A stretch of 18,492 nt of DNA from SIG440 sp045532055 (GTDB lineage: Bacteria > Bacillota > Clostridia > Monoglobales > Monoglobaceae). Each line of letters opens with the position of its first letter. Position 1 is the first letter of the stretch. The stretch covers positions 1 through 18,492 of the forward strand of contig JAZSFF010000003.1 of the NCBI GenBank assembly GCA_045532055.1, written 5' to 3'. Both the position numbers and the translations under genes were made by a program. This document shows positions 14,709-18,492 of the stretch, piece after piece. Below the pieces are notes generated by a model. It saw nothing but the letters and a program-made list of their open reading frames with translations, made no database searches and was not told the origin of the DNA.

Positions 14709-14856
14709 GGTTTAGCTCTATATACCCCCGATTTTCCAAAAAATGGGCATAAATTTTCGAAAAGCCCAGTGGTTATAGGGTTTTAAAAAATAGTAAAATT
14801 TTTCCTTTTGGTTTACAATAATATTTTGAGACTATATGGAAATAAATTAAAAACTC

Positions 14857-14883
14857 TTGACAAAAAAAGAAGAATGGAATAAT
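14857..14883 (+). promoter_or_regulatory. Probable promoter of the fumarase beta-like gene
   Basis: TTGACA (14857-14862), a short 15-base spacer, and AATAAT (14878-14883) with an extended TGG in front. Confidence 0.5.
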
Positions 14884-14923
14884 TTGACGAAGCTTGATGA
14901 ACATAGTTCGGGAGGTAAGATAC

Positions 14924-15451
14924 GTGGCAATGAAAATTGAAGCTCCTTTAAAAAAAGATATTGCCAAAAGTCTCAGATGCGGTGATAAAGTTCTTATAAG
15001 TGGCAGAATTTATACAGCAAGGGATGCGGCACACAAGCGAATGATACAGTCACTTGAGAATGGGGATGGACTTCCATTTGATGTGAATCAGCAAATTATA
15101 TATTATGCGGGGCCAACACCTGCAAAGCCTGGACACGTCATAGGGTCCTGCGGACCCACAACCAGTTGCCGTATGGATGCCTATGCACCAAAACTTATAG
15201 AACTGGGTCTTGTGGGAATGATAGGAAAAGGGGAACGAAGCTGTGAGGTTGTTGATGCAATGAAGAAATACGGGTCGGTTTACTTTGGTGCGATAGGCGG
15301 TGCCGGAGCGCTGATTGCAGAGAGCATCCGATCGGTGGAGATTGTAGCATATGAAGATTTGGGAACGGAGGCAATACGTTGTCTTGTTGTTGAGGATTTT
15401 CCTGCGATTGTGGTCATTGATTGCCAAGGCAATAGCCTCTATGACAGGTGA
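14924..15451 (+). CDS. Class I fumarase / L(+)-tartrate dehydratase beta-subunit family protein
   Basis: C-terminal-type subunit of Fe-S hydro-lyases (fumarate hydratase class I, tartrate dehydratase), which interconvert fumarate and malate or dehydrate tartrate. Family motifs are GDKVLISGRIYTARDAAHKR (near residues 21-40), YYAGPTPAKPGHVIGSCGPTT, GMIGKGERS, YFGAIGGAGAL and VVAYEDLGTEAIRCLVVEDFPAIVV. It is about 175 aa, normal for a separate beta subunit. The start is GTG 14924, 8 bases after GGAGG (14911-14915); ATG 14930 would be too far. The alpha subunit holding the [4Fe-4S] cluster, normally directly upstream, is missing here: a promoter and DnaA boxes occupy that place. Confidence 0.85.
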   Translation: MAMKIEAPLKKDIAKSLRCGDKVLISGRIYTARDAAHKRMIQSLENGDGLPFDVNQQIIYYAGPTPAKPGHVIGSCGPTTSCRMDAYAPKLIELGLVGMIGKGERSCEVVDAMKKYGSVYFGAIGGAGALIAESIRSVEIVAYEDLGTEAIRCLVVEDFPAIVVIDCQGNSLYDR

Positions 15452-15496
15452 ATTTGGATTTATTTAATGAAAATTGTCTATAATTTTTCAAAACCC

Positions 15497-15525
15497 TTGC
15501 AAATATGTTTGAAATAGGGTATACT
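15497..15525 (+). promoter_or_regulatory. Promoter of the DUF1858 gene
   Basis: TTGCAA (15497-15502), 17-base spacer, TATACT (15520-15525); transcription would start near 15532. Confidence 0.75.
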
Positions 15526-15534
15526 AATCTAGGC

Positions 15535-15576
15535 CAGACACGATGAAGTGTTTGACAAATGAAAGCGAGGTGTCTG
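15535..15576 (+). promoter_or_regulatory. Leader stem enclosing the ribosome binding site of the DUF1858 gene
   Basis: CAGACAC (15535-15541), at the very start of the predicted transcript, is the exact inverse of GTGTCTG (15570-15576), which lies between the SD (GAGG, 15567-15570) and the ATG at 15581. If it forms in RNA it would cover the SD. A smaller CAC/GTG pair lies inside it. Confidence 0.45.
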
Positions 15577-15580
15577 AAAT

Positions 15581-15790
15581 ATGGCAAAGATTACAAAGGA
15601 TACAATAATTCTTGATGTTTTGAGGCTGGACCCCGAAACAGCACCATTCTTCCTTGAGATAGGCATGCATTGTCTTGGATGTCCGTCTGCAAGCGGAGAA
15701 AGCATTGAACAGGCATGTATGGTTCACGGTACAGATGCCGATGCCCTTGTTGAAAAGATTAATGCTTTTCTTGAGTCAAAGGCGAATTAA
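15581..15790 (+). CDS. DUF1858 redox-disulfide domain protein
   Basis: 69 aa, entirely one DUF1858 domain, also described as the hybrid-cluster-protein-associated redox disulfide domain. It starts ITKDTIILDVLRLDPETAPFFLEIGMHCLGCP and keeps the Cys31-x2-Cys34 pair (CLGC) plus Cys46. Related domains occur at the N-terminus of ScdA/YtfE-type iron-sulfur repair proteins. A redox or metal role is inferred; the biochemical function of stand-alone versions is not established. It is a single-gene unit with its own promoter and possible leader stem. Confidence 0.88.
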   Translation: MAKITKDTIILDVLRLDPETAPFFLEIGMHCLGCPSASGESIEQACMVHGTDADALVEKINAFLESKAN

Positions 15791-15823
15791 GTGAAAAAAA
15801 TTTTTTAAAAACAAAATTATGTA

Positions 15824-15853
15824 TTGACAAAACGTCAGTGATTGGTGTATAAT
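15824..15853 (+). promoter_or_regulatory. Promoter of the tRNA-Val pair (and probably yceD-rpmF)
   Basis: TTGACA (15824-15829), 18-base spacer, TATAAT (15848-15853). An inverted repeat CGTCAG (15833-15838)/CTGACG (15859-15864) brackets the -10 box and could be an operator. Confidence 0.85.
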
Positions 15854-15896
15854 GATTGCTGACGCTTTGATTGATGCGTCGATTTTGAGGAAGTAT

Positions 15897-15972
15897 GGGC
15901 GCATAGCTCAGCTGGGAGAGCATCTGCCTTACAAGCAGAGGGTCATAGGTTCGAGCCCTATTGTGCCCACCA
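15897..15972 (+). tRNA. tRNA-Val (TAC), first tandem copy
   Basis: 76 bases with encoded CCA. Acceptor GGGCGCA/TGTGCCC, anticodon TAC (15930-15932) in loop CTTACAA, intact anticodon stem TCTGC/GCAGA, T-loop TTCGAGC. Identical to 6742-6817 on the other strand. Confidence 0.96.
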
Positions 15973-16015
15973 TATTTTCTTTTGAATCTGGCGCGTTGAT
16001 GGTGTGTTTGAATGT

Positions 16016-16091
16016 GGGCGCATAGCTCAGCTGGGAGAGCATATGCCTTACAAGCAGAGGGTCATAGGTTCGAGCCCTATTGTGCCCACCA
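16016..16091 (+). tRNA. tRNA-Val (TAC), second tandem copy with a broken anticodon-stem pair
   Basis: Same 76 bases as the first copy except one change: C to A at 16043 (tRNA position 28). It turns the C28-G42 pair of the anticodon stem into an A-G mismatch (TATGC against GCAGA). All other stems, the TAC anticodon and CCA are intact. It is offset by 119 bases from copy one, and the first bases after CCA are also similar (CATATTTTCTT and CACATTTTCTT), so it is a tandem duplication. It may be a weaker tRNA or an incipient pseudogene. Confidence 0.9.
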
Positions 16092-16120
16092 CATTTTCTT
16101 AAATTCAAAGGGCTGTGAAA

Positions 16121-16618
16121 ATGAAGCTTGATTTATTACCTATTATAAATGCTGACGGAAGAAAACTGCCTCTGAAGGCGGAACTTGATTTTTCCAGGAC
16201 ACCGGAGGCGGACGTGACTTTTTTGTCGCCGGTGTGTGTGACAGGTGAGTTTGTCAACATTGGCGGAAGCATTGAACTTAAGGGATTGATTTCCTGCAAG
16301 GTGGAGTATTCATGTGATCGGTGTTGCGAAACATATAATGCAGACTTTGAATGTTCCTTCGAGGAACTCTTTAAAAAAGAGGATATGAGGAACGAAGACA
16401 ATAATCCTGATGCAGTGATTCTTGCGGGAACCATGGTGGATATTGATGAGATTGTATTTAATAATGTCATTGTCAACCTTCCCCTCAAACGCTTGTGCAG
16501 TGAGAATTGCAAGGGCTTGTGTGCAAACTGCGGACAAAATCTCAACAAGGGAACATGCGGTTGTGATACACGGCCGGTTGACCCCAGGTTTGATGCATTG
16601 GATAAGTTTTTTAAGTAG
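16121..16618 (+). CDS. yceD: YceD/DUF177 family protein (large-subunit rRNA accumulation protein)
   Basis: 165 aa protein of the DUF177 family, linked to 23S rRNA accumulation/processing and nearly always encoded before rpmF. Cysteine motifs are SCKVEYSCDRCCE (residues 59-70) and the C-terminal CSENCKGLCANCGQNLNKGTCGC (126-148), probably metal-binding. The tail RPVDPRFDALDKFFK is the typical family ending. ATG 16121 has AAAGGG at 16107-16112 with 8-base spacing; an in-frame GTG at 16115 would be too close to it. It starts 29 bases after tRNA-Val copy two with no terminator or promoter between. Confidence 0.9.
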   Translation: MKLDLLPIINADGRKLPLKAELDFSRTPEADVTFLSPVCVTGEFVNIGGSIELKGLISCKVEYSCDRCCETYNADFECSFEELFKKEDMRNEDNNPDAVILAGTMVDIDEIVFNNVIVNLPLKRLCSENCKGLCANCGQNLNKGTCGCDTRPVDPRFDALDKFFK

Positions 16619-16679
16619 ATTATGCAGAGACATTTAATCTCTGTTCAAATTATTTTGATTGGAAAGAGGTGTATTTAGA

Positions 16680-16859
16680 ATGGCAGTTCCAAAGAGAAAA
16701 ACTTCTAAAGCTAGAAGAGATAAAAGAAGAGCTAACTGGAAGCTCCTTATTCCGGGAATGGTTGTATGTCCCCAGTGCGGTGACTACAAGATGCCTCACA
16801 GAGTTTGCAAAGCTTGCGGATATTATAACGGTAAAGAAGTTGTAAAGACAGAGGCGTAA
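16680..16859 (+). CDS. rpmF: Ribosomal protein bL32
   Basis: 59 aa component of the large ribosomal subunit. The N-terminus AVPKRKTSKARRDKRRAN is diagnostic, and the zinc ribbon Cys30-x2-Cys33 ... Cys43-x2-Cys46 is complete, so this is the zinc-binding form. ATG 16680 lies behind AGAGG (16665-16669). It follows yceD by 61 bases that include a CAGAGA/TCTCTG palindrome (16625-16643), and is closed by a terminator. The fatty-acid/phospholipid genes (plsX, fab) that often follow rpmF are absent. Confidence 0.97.
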   Translation: MAVPKRKTSKARRDKRRANWKLLIPGMVVCPQCGDYKMPHRVCKACGYYNGKEVVKTEA

Positions 16860-16872
16860 TGTGAATTAGCAT

Positions 16873-16913
16873 AAAAGGTCGTATCAAACGATGATGTTTG
16901 GTGCGGCTTTTTT
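16873..16913 (+). terminator. Terminator of rpmF
   Basis: Seventeen-pair stem with four G-U pairs (16873-16889 with 16896-16912), GATGAT loop, T run through 16913. It ends the tRNA-Val/yceD/rpmF unit. Confidence 0.85.
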
Positions 16914-16960
16914 CTTTCTGTACCGGGTGTTACAAAAATTGATTTCTTTTTCAAAAAATA

Positions 16961-16989
16961 TTGTATTTAAAAAAGGATTATGGTATACT
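16961..16989 (+). promoter_or_regulatory. Promoter of the comEA-like gene
   Basis: TTGTAT (16961-16966), 17-base spacer, TATACT (16984-16989) with an extended TGG in front. The predicted start point (about 16996) coincides with the first base of an AGTGAATT/AATTCACT inverted repeat (16996-17003, 17025-17032) in the leader. Confidence 0.65.
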
Positions 16990-17051
16990 TAGAATAGTGA
17001 ATTATAGGTATCTCTATATATAAAAATTCACTAAGGTTTGGAGTGGGAGCA

Positions 17052-17540
17052 GTGACCAGGGGAAACAGAGAGGACAACAAAATTGAAGAATTCTTCCGCG
17101 CACAGGAAAAACAGATAAAAAATAATGATTTTTACAGCAGGTTTATGTTTATCCCTATCGTTGTTATTGCAGTTTCTCTTGTTATCATATTATATAATTT
17201 TACTGTGGGAAAGTCGCCCATGAATGGAGCAGAGGCTAAAAAGCTTATATTACCTCAGACTGATAATGACGGAGCATATGTGGTGCTTGTGGACGATGCA
17301 GACGAGGAAGAGACAATAAAAACACCTTACGTTGCCGAGGGTGACAGCCGGATAAACCTTAATACAGCAAGCATTCGACAGCTTGACGCCTTGCCGGAGA
17401 TTGGTCCGGTAAAAGCCGGTGAAATTGTGAGACTGCGTGAAGAAATGGGCGGATTTAGAACAGTTGAGGATATTCTCAACGTAGATGGAATAGGGGAAAA
17501 GATTCTTGAGGGTATCAGAGACAAGGTCTTTGTTGATTAG
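17052..17540 (+). CDS. ComEA-like helix-hairpin-helix DNA-binding membrane protein
   Basis: 162 aa. A short cytoplasmic N-terminus is followed by one membrane span (about residues 31-50, FMFIPIVVIAVSLVIILYNF), a roughly 50-residue linker and a C-terminal tandem HhH domain (101-162: INLNTASIRQLDALPEIGPVKAGEIV ... ILNVDGIGEKILEGI). ComEA binds double-stranded DNA outside the membrane during transformation. The clear SLBB domain of longer ComEA proteins is not evident in the linker. GTG 17052 is chosen for GGAG at 17040-17043; GTG 17043 overlaps that SD. comEC and other competence genes are not in view, so a competence role is inferred from domain order only. Confidence 0.8.
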   Translation: MTRGNREDNKIEEFFRAQEKQIKNNDFYSRFMFIPIVVIAVSLVIILYNFTVGKSPMNGAEAKKLILPQTDNDGAYVVLVDDADEEETIKTPYVAEGDSRINLNTASIRQLDALPEIGPVKAGEIVRLREEMGGFRTVEDILNVDGIGEKILEGIRDKVFVD

Positions 17541-17571
17541 ATAAATTATTTTTTTTAAGGGGTGAAAAACG

Positions 17572-18474
17572 GTGGCGTTGTTTGGAAACAGATATACCAA
17601 GGAAGGCAAAGGTGTGGAAAAAAGAACAGGGGATGAATCCAAGATTAAAATATTTTTTGAGATTTATTTCAGAAAGTTTTGGAAACTATGTGAGGTGAGT
17701 TTGCTTTACCTTGTAGCGTGTATACCCACATTTGTGATAATAATGATTCTTTCGGGATTTATATCATCCACCATAATAAATACCATGATGCCTTTATTAG
17801 AAAGCATTCTTGGAACAGGCAGTGAATTGGTAGCCTATTCTGCATTGTTTGATGTGGCTATACGCCTGATTATAAGCTCGGTTGTTACCGCACTTTGGGG
17901 CATGGGTCCAGTCACAGCAGGTTATACATATATTTTGAGGAACTATTCCCGCGAAGAACATGCGTGGGTATGGAGCGATTTCTGGGAGCACACATGGAAA
18001 AACTTTAAGCAGAGTATATGTGTATGGAGCATTGATGTAATTATGTTCACAGTGCTTGTTTGTGCCTTTTTATTCTATTCGTCACAAACGGGTATTTTGG
18101 GAGCGATGAAGTATATTGTTGTGAGCATATTCCTGTTATATACAATCATGCACTTCTATATCTATCAGATGATAGTTACATTTGAGATGAAGCTCAAAGA
18201 TATCTATAAAAATTCGTTTTTATTTACCTTCATGATGTTGCCAAAAAACTTTTTTATATTGATTGCGGTGATGTGTATACATCTGGTGTTCCCATACCTT
18301 GGAATTAATTTTGGCTATTTTGCAGGGAAACTGGGATTCTGGGCAATATACATTGCTTTGGCTATATTTGTTATGCAGAGTTTGTCCGGACTAATTATAA
18401 ACTTCTCCGCGTATTATACCATTAAAAAATATATGCTTGATACTATTGAGCAAACAAAAGAAGAAAATAATTAA
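17572..18474 (+). CDS. DUF624 (YesL-like) integral membrane protein
   Basis: 300 aa with about five or six hydrophobic spans. The signature region GMGPVTAGYTYILRNYSREEHAWVWSDFWEHTWKNFKQS (central part of the protein) is typical of the DUF624/YesL family. YesL genes often sit near carbohydrate transporters in Firmicutes, but their function is unknown, and here none adjoin. The start is GTG 17572 behind AAGGGG (17557-17562, 9 bases). It is 31 bases downstream of the comEA-like gene without a terminator, so probably co-transcribed. The N-terminal 25 residues are charged and cytoplasmic-like. A GAAAGG at about 18483-18488 may be the SD of a following gene outside the window. Confidence 0.83.
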   Translation: MALFGNRYTKEGKGVEKRTGDESKIKIFFEIYFRKFWKLCEVSLLYLVACIPTFVIIMILSGFISSTIINTMMPLLESILGTGSELVAYSALFDVAIRLIISSVVTALWGMGPVTAGYTYILRNYSREEHAWVWSDFWEHTWKNFKQSICVWSIDVIMFTVLVCAFLFYSSQTGILGAMKYIVVSIFLLYTIMHFYIYQMIVTFEMKLKDIYKNSFLFTFMMLPKNFFILIAVMCIHLVFPYLGINFGYFAGKLGFWAIYIALAIFVMQSLSGLIINFSAYYTIKKYMLDTIEQTKEENN

Positions 18475-18492
18475 TAATTTTTGAAAGGTTGT

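Larger units (their letters stand above)
14529..14923. other. 395-base gene-free region between sigH and the fumarase-like gene
   Basis: No credible reading frame. It contains the inverted repeat 14604-14645, the DnaA boxes 14652-14708, a GTTTACAATAAT repeat at 14811, an AT-rich tract and the promoter at 14857-14883. The remainder shows nothing I recognise. Confidence 0.7.

Noticed and set aside
14604..14860. Chromosomal replication origin
   Set aside because: DnaA boxes and AT-rich DNA are present, but dnaA, dnaN and other origin genes are absent and skew cannot be judged from 18 kb; kept only as a DnaA-box cluster.

Overview
The window looks like a chromosomal housekeeping segment from a low-to-moderate GC Gram-positive anaerobe of class Clostridia, probably a gut or similar metagenome-assembled genome. 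The evidence is the strong AGGAGG-type ribosome binding sites, TTGACA/TATAAT promoters, the acetate pathway (pta-ackA), rubrerythrin, a Spo0H-type sigma factor (sigH), TmcAL, a tandem OB-fold SSB and a zinc-type L32. No phage, transposase, toxin, CRISPR or defence genes are visible. I found no convincing new multi-gene system; the unusual content is in the non-coding DNA and in one assembly artefact.

Layout. Positions 1-176 are not natural sequence: a 92-base piece of a second gap allele is followed by a complete 84-base MGI/BGISEQ sequencing adapter (93-176), which then runs into the genuine but truncated gap gene (177-711, minus). Rightward genes follow: rdgB, a ttcA-family thiolase and an orphan ABC-2 permease. 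Next come tRNA-Pro, a roughly 370-base hairpin-rich stretch carrying a duplicated tRNA-Pro 3' end, fucU and a tandem OB-fold SSB. A leftward block holds a histidine phosphatase plus rubrerythrin, a five-tRNA operon (Val, Asp, Phe, Gly, Cys) and nth. Divergent from nth is glyA-rarA (+), which converges with tmcAL (-) on a shared terminator.

From 11.5 kb on everything is rightward: pta-ackA, sigH, a DnaA-box cluster, a lone fumarase beta-type gene, a DUF1858 redox-disulfide protein, two tandem tRNA-Val genes, yceD-rpmF, a ComEA-like HhH protein and a DUF624/YesL membrane protein running to near the right edge.

How the genes relate. Pta and AckA make acetate and ATP from acetyl-CoA. GlyA feeds one-carbon metabolism. 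RarA, Nth, RdgB and SSB serve genome maintenance. TtcA, TmcAL, the eight tRNA genes, YceD and L32 serve translation. The order tmcAL(-)/pta-ackA ... yceD-rpmF matches a common clostridial neighbourhood, here split by about 2.2 kb holding sigH, the DnaA boxes, the fumarase-like gene, the DUF1858 gene and the tRNA-Val pair. Most operons have clear promoters and terminators.
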